From: an uncultured Aeriscardovia sp.
GTDB lineage: Bacteria; Actinomycetota; Actinomycetes; Actinomycetales; Bifidobacteriaceae
Direction: 5' to 3'
DNA length: 42,975 nt
Assembly (NCBI GenBank): GCA_903789535.1
Contig: CAIFES010000006.1
Span: 80,738 to 123,712, forward strand
Position numbers and translations under genes: made by a program. Below the pieces are notes generated by a model that was not told the DNA's origin, did no database searches, and was given only the letters and a program-made list of their open reading frames with translations. Shown one piece after another: positions 1 through 7,496 of the stretch (positions are counted from its first letter, which is position 1; the number at the start of each line of letters is the position of its first letter).

Positions 1-102
1 CCCCCGCCCGCCCCGCCCACCCCCCCCGGGGGCCCCGGGCCCCCCGGGCCCCCCCCCCCCCCCCCGCCGCCGGGGCCCCGCCCCCCCCGGGCGCCCCGGG
101 CC
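1..102. other. C/G-only low-complexity end, probable sequencing or assembly artefact
   Basis: Of the first 102 bases all but one (an A at 19) are C or G, in long C-runs and GGGCCC-type blocks. This is unlike any other stretch in the window. It begins exactly where a well-formed coding sequence on the minus strand (probable nagA) should continue, and its translation there becomes Gly/Arg/Pro filler. I read it as noise at a contig edge rather than real chromosome; a real G/C-rich repeat cannot be excluded. Confidence 0.75.
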
Positions 103-236
103 ACGAGCCAGAAGCCGTGCTCGACCCCGCCTGCGTCGATCTTCGTGGCACCATGTATCGCAAACGGCTGCGCCGGCCCCTCCAGCGCCGTGGTCACAGA
201 GCGGACCTTATCGGCAAATTGCGGCAATCCCGCCAT
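1..236 (-). CDS. nagA: Probable N-acetylglucosamine-6-phosphate deacetylase, N-terminal fragment
   Basis: About 44 codons are reliable (236 down to ~103) before the low-complexity end interrupts the gene. The start is an ATG at 236-234 preceded by an AGAAGGAG ribosome site seven bases upstream. The readable part ends with FAIHGATKIDAGG...GFWLV, which resembles the N-terminal strand pair of NagA-type amidohydrolases (I-x-x-A-x-K-I/V-D-A-G-G-x). None of the metal-binding residues of NagA are within the fragment, so the call rests on this weak similarity and on position directly after nagB. NagA would deacetylate GlcNAc-6-P to GlcN-6-P, the substrate of the neighbouring NagB. Another amidohydrolase or an unrelated sugar enzyme remains possible. 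Confidence 0.55.
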   Translation of the reverse strand, partial: MAGLPQFADKVRSVTTALEGPAQPFAIHGATKIDAGGVEHGFWLVARGARGGRGPGGGGGGGGPGGPGPPGGVGGAGG

Positions 237-337
237 CACGCATCTCCTTCTCTCCGCGCTTTCTCCCCGGCCGACCGTCACGCACGGCGGCCAGCCCGAG
301 AGGAGAACCGATCAGACGAACCAATCAGACAGATCGA

Positions 338-1150
338 TCAGATGGACTGCCAGGCCGGCTTGTGCGCGTAGGCCCAGCGGTAGTAGTCCTTGTGGCGCAG
401 ACGGGAGGCGGCCTCCTCATCCACGATCACCGTGGCGTGCGGGTGCAGCTGCAGCGCCGACGCCGGGCAGAACGACGAGACGCCGCCCTCCACGGTCTCG
501 GCCACCGCCTCGGCCTTGCCCTCGCCGAATGCGAGCAGCACGAGGTGGCGCGCCTTGAGGATGGTGCCGATACCCTGCGTGATGCAGTGGGTGGGCACCT
601 TGTCGACATCGTTGTCAAAGAAGCGGGCGTTGTCCTCGCGGGTCTGCTGGGCGAGCGTCTTGACGCGCGTTCCGGAGGCGAGGGAGGAACCCGGCTCGTT
701 GAAGCCGACATGGCCGTCCGTGCCGATACCGAGGATCTGCACGTCCACGCCACCGGCGGCGGCGATCGCCTTGTCATACTCCTCACCGGCATGCGCCACC
801 CGGGCAGAATCGGAGAGCGGGGCGCCCTCGAGCACGTCGCCCGGCACGCGGACGTTGGCGGGGTCGAGGCCGAGCGGTTCGACGACGGTGCGATGGATGG
901 TGCTGTGATAGGACTGCGGGTGGCTCAGCGGCAGGCCGATGTACTCGTCGAGCGCGAAGCCGCGCACGCGAGAGACATCGATCTTCTCGTTCTCGATGAT
1001 TTTCGCGAGCTCCTCGTAGGCGGCGAGCGGCGAGCTGCCGGTCGCCAGGCCGAGCACCGCGTCCGGCTTGTTTTTGATGAGATCGGCCACGGAGCGGGCA
1101 TAGATTCTGCCCGCCTCCTGCTGATTTTTGACGATGATGACTTCTGCCAT
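338..1150 (-). CDS. nagB: Glucosamine-6-phosphate deaminase
   Basis: A 270-residue protein of full NagB length. It should convert glucosamine-6-P to fructose-6-P and ammonia in the cytoplasm, feeding amino sugars into the bifid shunt. Visible family motifs are LGLATGSSPL near residue 35 (phosphate-binding loop), FALDEYIGL (catalytic Asp-Glu region), GIGTDGHVGFNEPGS (active-site loop) and HCITQGIGTI. The ATG at 1150 has an AAAGGA ribosome site. It sits 24 bases after nanE and about 100 bases before the probable nagA, so it is in the same leftward run as the ManNAc genes. The spacer on its 3' side contains three copies of an ATCAGA-type repeat. No defects seen. Confidence 0.96.
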   Translation of the reverse strand: MAEVIIVKNQQEAGRIYARSVADLIKNKPDAVLGLATGSSPLAAYEELAKIIENEKIDVSRVRGFALDEYIGLPLSHPQSYHSTIHRTVVEPLGLDPANVRVPGDVLEGAPLSDSARVAHAGEEYDKAIAAAGGVDVQILGIGTDGHVGFNEPGSSLASGTRVKTLAQQTREDNARFFDNDVDKVPTHCITQGIGTILKARHLVLLAFGEGKAEAVAETVEGGVSSFCPASALQLHPHATVIVDEEAASRLRHKDYYRWAYAHKPAWQSI

Positions 1151-1174
1151 TGTGTGTCCTTTCTTGCTGTTCTT

Positions 1175-1960
1175 TCAGTCTGTTTCTTCCTGTCCGACCG
1201 CCCGCTCATCCGAAGCGGCGGCGAGCGCGGAGGCGTACCAGCCGGTCACGCGCATCGGGTGCGTGATGGCCGTGCCGACCACCACCGCCCAGGCACCGTG
1301 ACGCAGCGCCTGTGCCGCCTGGCCGGGGGTGTGGATCCGTCCCTCGCAGAAGACCGGCCGGCCGGGCAGCGCGGCGACCATCTGGTCGAGCAGGTCGAGG
1401 TCCGGCCCCTCGGTCATGGGCCGGTCGTCGGTGTAGCCGCCCAGCGTGGTGGAGAAGATGTCGAATCCCGCGGGTGCGGCGGCGACGGCGTCCTCCACAC
1501 TGCCGCAGTCCGCCATGGCGAGCACCCCGCGCGCATGGAGGGCCTCCACAATCTGCGGCAGTGTGCTGCCGTCCGGGCGCGGGCGGCGCGTGGCATCCAC
1601 GGCCACCACATCGGCGCCGGCGTCCGCGCAGCACAGGGCGTGGCGCAGCGTCGGGGTGATGTAGACACCCGTCTCGCCCTCCTTCCAGATGCCGATGACC
1701 GGCACCTCCACCGCGCCCTTGATGGCGCTGATGTCCGCGAGGCCCTGGCAGCGGATGGCGGCCGCGCCGCCGATCTGCGCCGAGCGGGCGACCTGCGCCA
1801 TCGTCTCCGGGTGGCGCATCGGCTCGCCGGGGTAGGCCTGGCAGCTGACGATCAGCCGGCCTCTGAGGGCGTCGAGCATGGCGGCGTTCGGCACGCCGTC
1901 ATAGCCACGGGCGCACCGGCCGGCGCCCGGATGCGCCTCCTGCTGTGTGTTTTTCATCAT
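1175..1960 (-). CDS. nanE: N-acetylmannosamine-6-phosphate 2-epimerase
   Basis: A 261-residue TIM-barrel protein, slightly longer than the usual ~230 because of a ~25-residue N-terminal extension. It should isomerise ManNAc-6-P to GlcNAc-6-P. NanE motifs are visible in order: LIVSCQAYPGEPMR, AAAIRCQG, PVIGIWKEG, ADVVAVDATRRPRPDG, VLAMADCGS, FDIFSTTLGGYT and VFCEGRIHTP, ending in GAWAVVVGTAITHP. Two ATG codons lie in tandem at 1960 and 1957; an AAAGGAG six bases upstream favours 1960. It lies between nanK and nagB, which gives a complete ManNAc kinase, epimerase and deaminase series. Methionine 28 (MLDALRG) is a possible alternative start without a good ribosome site. Confidence 0.95.
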   Translation of the reverse strand: MMKNTQQEAHPGAGRCARGYDGVPNAAMLDALRGRLIVSCQAYPGEPMRHPETMAQVARSAQIGGAAAIRCQGLADISAIKGAVEVPVIGIWKEGETGVYITPTLRHALCCADAGADVVAVDATRRPRPDGSTLPQIVEALHARGVLAMADCGSVEDAVAAAPAGFDIFSTTLGGYTDDRPMTEGPDLDLLDQMVAALPGRPVFCEGRIHTPGQAAQALRHGAWAVVVGTAITHPMRVTGWYASALAAASDERAVGQEETD

Positions 1961-1970
1961 GTGTGTCTCC

Positions 1971-2009
1971 TTTGTCGTCTCTGCTTTGTCGTCTCTGTCG
2001 TCTTCCCTG
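1971..2009 (-). repeat. Short tandem repeat in the nanK-nanE spacer
   Basis: On the plus strand TTTGTCGTCTCTG occurs at 1971-1983 and again at 1985-1997, followed by a decayed third copy. On the transcribed strand this is a purine-rich series of AGAGACGACAAA units running into the nanE ribosome site. It may be replication slippage in non-coding DNA; no function can be read from it. Confidence 0.7.
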
Positions 2010-2064
2010 TCGGGGTGTCGGAGTGTCTGCAGACGCTGTCATTCCTGTCGGAATGCCGATGAGG

Positions 2065-3039
2065 TCAGACCCACACGCCGTCATCGGCCTCCTGCCCGGC
2101 GTCCAGCCGGCGCAGCACGTTCTCCGCGGCGCCGATGAGCGCGGAATCGTCCCCGAGGGCCCCGGTCAGCACCGGTGTGCCGGCGACCGCGTCCATCGCC
2201 TGACGGGCGAACCCGTCGTGGACGGCGTCAAGCCAGAGCGGGCCGGCGTGGGTGACGGATCCGGAGAGCAGCACGCACTGCGGATCGATCACGTTGCACA
2301 GCGAGGCGAGCGCCCCGCCGAGCGCCTGACCGGCGGTGGTGAGGATGCGCCGGGCGGTCTCGTCGCCGCGGTGTGCACGATCGGAGACGACGGCGCCGTC
2401 GACGCCCTGCCCCGGCCCGGCCCCCGTCGCCCGGTTGTAGCGATCAGCGATGCCGCTGCCGGAGGCGAACGGCTCGAGATGGCCGGCCCGTCCGCATGAG
2501 CAGACGTATCCGGCGGCCTGCGGGCAGGCCACATGGCCCAGATGACCGGCGACATCGTGGGCACCGCGCACAAGACGGCCGTCGAGGATGACCGCCCCGC
2601 CGATGCCGGTGCCCACAGCGGCGACGAGCATGCCGCGCCGGCCTCTGCCGGCACCGTGGCGCAGCTCGCCGAGCGCGTGGGCCTGCACGTCGCCGAGCAC
2701 CGCCACGGGCAGTCCGGTCGCCGCATGCACACGGGCGGCGAGGTTGATGCCTCCCCAGCCGGGCATGAGCGATGTGGCGGAAAGCACGGCGCCTGCGGGC
2801 GAGATGACCCCGGCGGAGGCGATGCCGACGGCGTCGACGGGCCCGCCCGCCAGGAGGATCTGCCCCTCCACGGCCTGCAGGACGCGATCGAGCACCTCCT
2901 CCCCGCCGAGCGCGGCCCGGGTGGGCCGGCTGTCGCGGCGGGAAAGGTGCAGGCAGCCGTCACCGCCGGCCTCGACGCAGGCTGTGGCGATCTTCGTACC
3001 GCCGATATCGACGGCGATGACACGTCGATCCGTCGTCAT
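2065..3039 (-). CDS. nanK: ROK-family kinase, probable N-acetylmannosamine kinase
   Basis: A 324-residue ROK protein with the ATP-binding motif AVDIGGTKIA near residue 10 and no N-terminal helix-turn-helix, so an enzyme rather than a repressor. VAAVGTGIGGAVILDG is the second phosphate loop. The zinc motif is CSCGRAGHLEPFASGSGI, with His in place of the third Cys of the classical CxCGxxGCxE; I recall GHLE variants among actinobacterial NanK-like proteins. Its start overlaps the stop of the upstream acyltransferase-like gene by 4 nt (ATGA), and it precedes nanE, so ManNAc is the likely substrate. ManNAc is phosphorylated at O6 using ATP. Glucose or GlcNAc kinase activity is the main alternative. 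Confidence 0.85.
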   Translation of the reverse strand: MTTDRRVIAVDIGGTKIATACVEAGGDGCLHLSRRDSRPTRAALGGEEVLDRVLQAVEGQILLAGGPVDAVGIASAGVISPAGAVLSATSLMPGWGGINLAARVHAATGLPVAVLGDVQAHALGELRHGAGRGRRGMLVAAVGTGIGGAVILDGRLVRGAHDVAGHLGHVACPQAAGYVCSCGRAGHLEPFASGSGIADRYNRATGAGPGQGVDGAVVSDRAHRGDETARRILTTAGQALGGALASLCNVIDPQCVLLSGSVTHAGPLWLDAVHDGFARQAMDAVAGTPVLTGALGDDSALIGAAENVLRRLDAGQEADDGVWV

Positions 3040-4007
3040 CGTCCGCCTCCTTCTGTCTTGTCCATCGCCGGCAGGGGACTATCTGCCAGCAGCAGCCGCT
3101 CCTCCAGCGTCCCGGCCCCGATGCCCAGACGGCCGCCCCCGCACACGTACGTGCGGACGGCGCGCTGCAGGCTCGTCGACCGGGGCAGATCCACGTCGCC
3201 GATATCCTCGCGTCCGGCGATCCACTTTTTGTAATCGGTCGAATAGAACAGACCGTCGATGGTGAAAAACCGCTGAAAACGGCGGATACGGGATGTCGGC
3301 GGCAGCAGCCGCGCCAGAGCGGGGAAAAGCAGCCATGACCAGCAGCGGATCGGGCAGCCGTGCAACGAGGGCACGTACCGGTCGACGAACGCGCGGCACA
3401 GCCGCACGCTGTGCGCCATCGGCCCGGGTTCGAGGACGGCGTCATCAGGAATATGCAGGCTGATGAACGGATGGTCGCCCCCGACGAACTCGAACTCGAA
3501 CTGGTCGAGACGCACGATGGAGGCGGAAAGCAGGCGCGGCGCCCAGCCTTCCTCCGCAAACACCGGCAGCGGCCCGGCCCTCAGCTGCCACCGCACGAAA
3601 CGCGGGAACCACCCCATCGTCGCCAGATAGATGTCATCCGCCACACCATCTGCCGCGTACCACCGCCGCGTCAGGGCGGCACAGCACAGCTGGAGCGCGA
3701 GGATGGCCGTGCCGCTGGGGTCATCGAGCCGGTACAGCAGACGGCCCAGCGCCTCCTGCGCCTCCTCCGACGGGCCGAACAGCCGCACCACCGCGGTCGC
3801 GCACTGCCGAAAGACGGTGTCAAAATCGTCGGAGCGCAGCAGCGCATGGAGCCTGTCGCCCACCATTGCCGGAAAATCAAGCTGGTCGACGAGCCCGTGG
3901 GCCGCCATGAGCGACTGCCCGGACAGCAGCCAGTCCGTTTCCTCGCGCGTGGGGGCGTTCCCGCCGGTCCTGCCAATATGGCCGGACGGGGTCATGCCGG
4001 CCATCAT
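3036..4007 (-). CDS. Acyltransferase-like protein (NAT_N / GNAT-like C-terminal type, DUF5596-like)
   Basis: A soluble protein of 323 residues with no signal peptide or membrane segment. The middle and C-terminal parts (W-x-x-RxLSASIVRLDQFEFE, ISLHIPDDA, CWSWLLFPALARLLPP, RIRRFQRFF) resemble the two-domain acyltransferase-like family I know as NAT_N plus GNAT-like C-terminal domain. This is recognition from memory, not a profile match. Typical annotation of such proteins is 'acyltransferase domain-containing', without known substrate. The start is the first of two ATGs at 4007; its first four bases overlap the stop of DUF4127, and its own stop overlaps nanK by 4 nt, so the three proteins are probably made in step. 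That placement suggests a role in handling the imported amino sugar, for example adding or moving an acyl group. A longer reading frame upstream is a shadow of DUF4127. Confidence 0.7.
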   Translation of the reverse strand: MMAGMTPSGHIGRTGGNAPTREETDWLLSGQSLMAAHGLVDQLDFPAMVGDRLHALLRSDDFDTVFRQCATAVVRLFGPSEEAQEALGRLLYRLDDPSGTAILALQLCCAALTRRWYAADGVADDIYLATMGWFPRFVRWQLRAGPLPVFAEEGWAPRLLSASIVRLDQFEFEFVGGDHPFISLHIPDDAVLEPGPMAHSVRLCRAFVDRYVPSLHGCPIRCWSWLLFPALARLLPPTSRIRRFQRFFTIDGLFYSTDYKKWIAGREDIGDVDLPRSTSLQRAVRTYVCGGGRLGIGAGTLEERLLLADSPLPAMDKTEGGGR

Positions 4008-5581
4008 GCGCGCCCCTGCCGGGCGGGGCCGTCCGACGCGCCCCGGGCACCAGTCCCGATGGCCCCGCTCTGGGCGATCTGCGGCCGGCAGCCGATCTCG
4101 AACATTCTGTGCCAAGGAAAATCAATGTCCAACGATGTCAGGGGGATCACCGTCGACAATCTCAGACGGCCGTAACGCTCCTCGAGCCGCTGCCGCACAA
4201 ACGTTTGCGCCCAGTCCTCGCAGGCGGTCACGTCGAAATAGTCGCCGCCGTGTGCACCCGCCTGATCGGCGAGCTCCCAGCGCACAGCGCTCTGGTAGAA
4301 AACATCCTCGAGCAGACGCGCCACGAGATTGCGGCGCACGGCCTGTTCCGGCCCGTCGGAGAGGACGGCCTGGGCGAGGGTGGTGCCGAGCGTGTTGGCA
4401 TTGGTATTCCACCCGGCATAGCCGCGGATATGCGGCAGAACCCCCGCCTCGTCGAGCCGGTCGACCAGCTCGAGGTCACCCCCGTTGGCGTAGGCGCTGT
4501 CGCAGACGGCGACACGGCGGCCCTGCGCCACGAATTGTTGTGTCTGGTCGACGAACGCCTGCAGATTGCGCCACGCGTCGTAGGAGACGTCGCGGTCCTC
4601 CTGCCATTGCGCCTCCTGCGCCACGCGCCCCGGGCAGTCGATCATGAGCTCGATGTCGGCCTTTTCGCCCGCCTGCGCGAGCCGTCCGCCACAGGCGAGC
4701 ACATGCGCGCCGAGCGTCTCGAGCATCGGCCGGTCCTCGTACAGGGGAACGATCTGCGCTCCGAGCGTGGAGGCGAAATGCGGCCGGAAGACCGGCCGGA
4801 CGCCCCGGGCCTGGCAGACCGCCCGGCACAGCAGGGTCATGCCCACCTCGTCGGAGCCCGGGTAGACCGCGACGCGCCGGTAGGAGGCCGGGTGCGCCAG
4901 CATCGCCGCGCGCAGCCGCCGCTGGGCGATCGCCGTGTACCCGTATGGGCTGGAATCATCCTGGGGGAAGACGAGGTAGTCGAGCACCCCCTCGTCCACC
5001 AGACGCAGCGCCTCCTCGTTCAGCGACGCGTTGACCGCCCGACGGTGCTCATAGTCGTCGATCACGTCCTGCGGGATCGTGACACCGTCGAGCTCGGCAC
5101 GCGCCGCACGCGCCTGCCCGTCATCGGCCGCGCCACGGGTCTTCCGGTCGGCGAGCCAGGCGCGCAGGAAGAGCGCGCGCCCGTACGTGCCGTAATAGTC
5201 CGGCTCCTCATCCGCGCTGCTGTAGCGCGGGGCGCGCATGAGTGTCATAAACGCGTACAGACGCATGTCCGGATGGGCGGCGTGCAGCCGGCGCAGCACG
5301 TCGAGCCGGCCTCGCAGCACCTCCGCCTTCTCGTGGTGCAGCCGCGAGGGGACGAGCCCGCCGTAGAGGAGCATGTCGAGCGAGATGACCGCCGCCTGGC
5401 AGCCAGCGGCCTTTTCGAGCAGGAAATCGCGCAGGCCGGACGTGTCCGCCGGCTGTTTTTTATGGCCGAGCAGCGCCGGATCCGGGCCGACCAGCTCCAC
5501 GTCCGACGCGCTCTGGGCGAGCATCGCCGGCAGCAACCGGTTGCATGGCCGCTCGTCGAGCGGCAGCAGGAGGATCCTCAT
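4004..5581 (-). CDS. DUF4127 family protein
   Basis: A cytoplasmic protein of 525 residues that matches the DUF4127 family over its whole length. The N-terminus reads MRILLLPLDERPCNR, followed by PADTSGLRDFL, SLDMLLYGGLVPSR and FMTLMRAPRYSSADEEPDYY; later parts include LVFPQDDSSPYGYTA, YPGSDEVGMTL, CDSAYANGGDLEL and YAGWNTNANTLGTTLAQ. These are rich in conserved Asp, Glu, Arg and Asn, as in an enzyme active site, but no biochemical function is known to me. The start at 5581 is set by the family N-terminus and the AGGAAAGGA just upstream; the frame extends further up without similarity. It follows two ABC permease genes and is coupled to an acyltransferase-like gene and nanK, so action on the imported amino sugar or its oligosaccharide is inferred. 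Confidence 0.92.
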   Translation of the reverse strand: MRILLLPLDERPCNRLLPAMLAQSASDVELVGPDPALLGHKKQPADTSGLRDFLLEKAAGCQAAVISLDMLLYGGLVPSRLHHEKAEVLRGRLDVLRRLHAAHPDMRLYAFMTLMRAPRYSSADEEPDYYGTYGRALFLRAWLADRKTRGAADDGQARAARAELDGVTIPQDVIDDYEHRRAVNASLNEEALRLVDEGVLDYLVFPQDDSSPYGYTAIAQRRLRAAMLAHPASYRRVAVYPGSDEVGMTLLCRAVCQARGVRPVFRPHFASTLGAQIVPLYEDRPMLETLGAHVLACGGRLAQAGEKADIELMIDCPGRVAQEAQWQEDRDVSYDAWRNLQAFVDQTQQFVAQGRRVAVCDSAYANGGDLELVDRLDEAGVLPHIRGYAGWNTNANTLGTTLAQAVLSDGPEQAVRRNLVARLLEDVFYQSAVRWELADQAGAHGGDYFDVTACEDWAQTFVRQRLEERYGRLRLSTVIPLTSLDIDFPWHRMFEIGCRPQIAQSGAIGTGARGASDGPARQGRA

Positions 5582-5590
5582 GGTCCCGTC

Positions 5591-5626
5591 CTTTCCTGTG
5601 TGTTTTCCTGTATGTGCTTTCCTGTG
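5591..5626 (-). repeat. Three ribosome-site-like repeats ahead of the DUF4127 gene
   Basis: The 128-base spacer between the permease and DUF4127 genes contains three copies of CAGGAAAR (plus-strand units at 5591, 5603 and 5617), about 13 bases apart. Only the copy next to the ATG is placed to act as a ribosome site. The others could be slippage copies or standby binding sites. Confidence 0.6.
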
Positions 5627-5709
5627 CGCGGGTGTCGGTGCGCGGGTATTTTGTACAGATCCGTGTGTGCGGGTGTCTGCGTGCGAGTGTCGTGTTCCTG
5701 AGATCCGGG

Positions 5710-6546
5710 TCAGCCCTTGATGCCGCCCGCCTGCAGCCCCTCGAAGAGGTAGCGCTGGAAGATGGCGAAGAAGACGATGATCGGGATGAGCGAGATGCAC
5801 GCGCCGGCCGCCACGAGACGCGGATCGGTGTAGAACGTGCCCTGCAGCCTGTTCAGACCGAGGGTGAGCGTGTACTTGCTGTCGTCGGAGAGCGCCACGA
5901 GCGGCCAGAGGAAGTCGTTGTAGCTGGCGACGAACGCCAGGATACCGACCACCGTGATCGTGCCCTTGACCTGCGGCAGGCAGATATGGACGAACCGCTG
6001 CCACTTGTTGGCGCCGTCCACCTTGCCGGCCTCAATGAGCTCCTTGGGCACGGCGGCGAACGCGTTGGTCATGAGCAGCACGTTGAGCGGGCCGACCATG
6101 CCCGGCAGCGCCACGCCGAAGAGCGTGTTCGTCAGGCCCATCGACTTGACGAGCAGGAACGTGGAGACGAGCAGGCCCTCGGTGGGCATGAGCATGGCGA
6201 GCGCGAACAGGCCGTGCGCGAAGCCCCTGCCCCGGAATTTGAGGCAGCCGAACGCGTAGCCGGCCATCGAGCAGCCGATGATGTTGCCCAGCACGTTGAT
6301 GGCGACCACCACGAGCGTGTTGGCGAAGTAGTGCGCCATCGGCACGCGGTGGAACGCCTCGACGAAGTTGTTGACGGTGGGGGTCTTGGGGATCAGATAC
6401 TGCGGGATGGCGTAGACGTTGTCCCCCGGGCCCTTGAAGGCGAGCGAGATCTCCCAGATGAGCGGTCCCGCCAGGAAGATGAAGACGAGCACGAGGACGA
6501 TGTACTTGATGACACCGCCGACGGTGACTTTTCTGCGATGGTTCAT
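5710..6546 (-). CDS. Carbohydrate ABC transporter permease, MalG/CUT1 type
   Basis: A 278-residue inner-membrane protein with the usual six hydrophobic segments: the first is IKYIVLVLVFIFLAGPLIWEI near residues 12-32 and the last is LIPIIVFFAIFQRYLF. The EAA loop that contacts the ATPase is ELIEAGKVDGANKWQRFVHICLP. Ending in FEGLQAGGIKG is typical of CUT1 MalG-like permeases. Its ATG shares one base with the stop of the partner permease (TGATG), so the two are translated together. With that partner and the lipoprotein it forms the import system of this locus. No ATP-binding subunit is encoded nearby; a shared MsmK-type ATPase elsewhere is inferred. Confidence 0.95.
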   Translation of the reverse strand: MNHRRKVTVGGVIKYIVLVLVFIFLAGPLIWEISLAFKGPGDNVYAIPQYLIPKTPTVNNFVEAFHRVPMAHYFANTLVVVAINVLGNIIGCSMAGYAFGCLKFRGRGFAHGLFALAMLMPTEGLLVSTFLLVKSMGLTNTLFGVALPGMVGPLNVLLMTNAFAAVPKELIEAGKVDGANKWQRFVHICLPQVKGTITVVGILAFVASYNDFLWPLVALSDDSKYTLTLGLNRLQGTFYTDPRLVAAGACISLIPIIVFFAIFQRYLFEGLQAGGIKG

Positions 6547-7496
6547 CAGTCGTCACCCCTTCGGACGATGAGCTGCTGGATGACCGTGATCGCGCCGACG
6601 ATGATGAGCAGCACGACCGAGATGGCGCTGGCGTAGCCGGTGCGCGCCGACAGGCCCGTGCCCTCGCGCTGGATGAGCATGGTCATGGTGATGTCCTCGC
6701 CGCCGACGCCGCCGCTGCCGCGGGTGAGCACGTAGACCTCGGAGAACACCCTGAACGCGGACGCGGAGGAGAGAAACAGGATGAGCGTCATGGTCGAGCG
6801 CACGCCGGGGACGGTGATGGCGAAGAACTGGCGGATCGGGCCGGCACCGTCGATCTCAGCGGCCTCATAAAGGCTCGGGTCGATGTTGGCCAGTGCCGAC
6901 AGGTAGATGATCATGTAGTAGCCCAGGCCCTCCCAGATGGTGACGAGCATGGCGCTGAAAAGCGTGAGCCAGCGGTCCGTCAGGAAGGGGATCGGCGTGG
7001 TGATCCAGTGCAGCGACTGGAAGATGGAGTTGATCAGACCGCGCGAGTCGAGCAGGTTGGTCCAGATCAGGCCGATGACGACCGCGGAGAGCACGACGGG
7101 GAAGTAGTACGTCGTGCGGAAGAAGCCGATGATCTTCGGCCCTTTGGCCACCAGGCTCGCCAGGATGAGCGGCAGGATGAGCATGAACGGCACCACGCAC
7201 ACCACGTACAGGGACGAGTTGAGCAGGGCCGTCCAGAACTGGTCGCTCTGGAAGAGCTTGACGTAGTTCTCCATCCCCACCCAATGGCCGGGGATGAGCA
7301 TGCGCGAGTTGGTGAACGACAGGCGGATGGTGTTGAGGAACGGGTAGAAGACGAACAGCAGGAGGATGAAGAAGGCCGGAATGGTGAACAGCCAGGATGA
7401 GGGCCCGTCATCATCAATGGCACGATGGTGCCGACGGGCAGAGGGGGCGTTCCTCGCGTCCCCTCTGCCCTGAGGCTGTGTGACAGAGCGGGCCAT
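6546..7496 (-). CDS. Carbohydrate ABC transporter permease, MalF/CUT1 type
   Basis: A 316-residue membrane protein with six predicted spans, beginning with SWLFTIPAFFILLLFVFYPF after a charged N-terminal tail of ~30 residues. The EAA loop reads SLYEAAEIDGAGPIRQFFAITVP. It is the heterodimer partner of the downstream permease. Start and stop overlap both neighbours by one base (TGATG at 7496 and at 6546), giving a tight lipoprotein-permease-permease operon. Substrate cannot be read from the sequence; linkage to nanE, nanK, nagB and a GH20 gene suggests an amino-sugar oligosaccharide. Confidence 0.95.
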   Translation of the reverse strand: MARSVTQPQGRGDARNAPSARRHHRAIDDDGPSSWLFTIPAFFILLLFVFYPFLNTIRLSFTNSRMLIPGHWVGMENYVKLFQSDQFWTALLNSSLYVVCVVPFMLILPLILASLVAKGPKIIGFFRTTYYFPVVLSAVVIGLIWTNLLDSRGLINSIFQSLHWITTPIPFLTDRWLTLFSAMLVTIWEGLGYYMIIYLSALANIDPSLYEAAEIDGAGPIRQFFAITVPGVRSTMTLILFLSSASAFRVFSEVYVLTRGSGGVGGEDITMTMLIQREGTGLSARTGYASAISVVLLIIVGAITVIQQLIVRRGDD

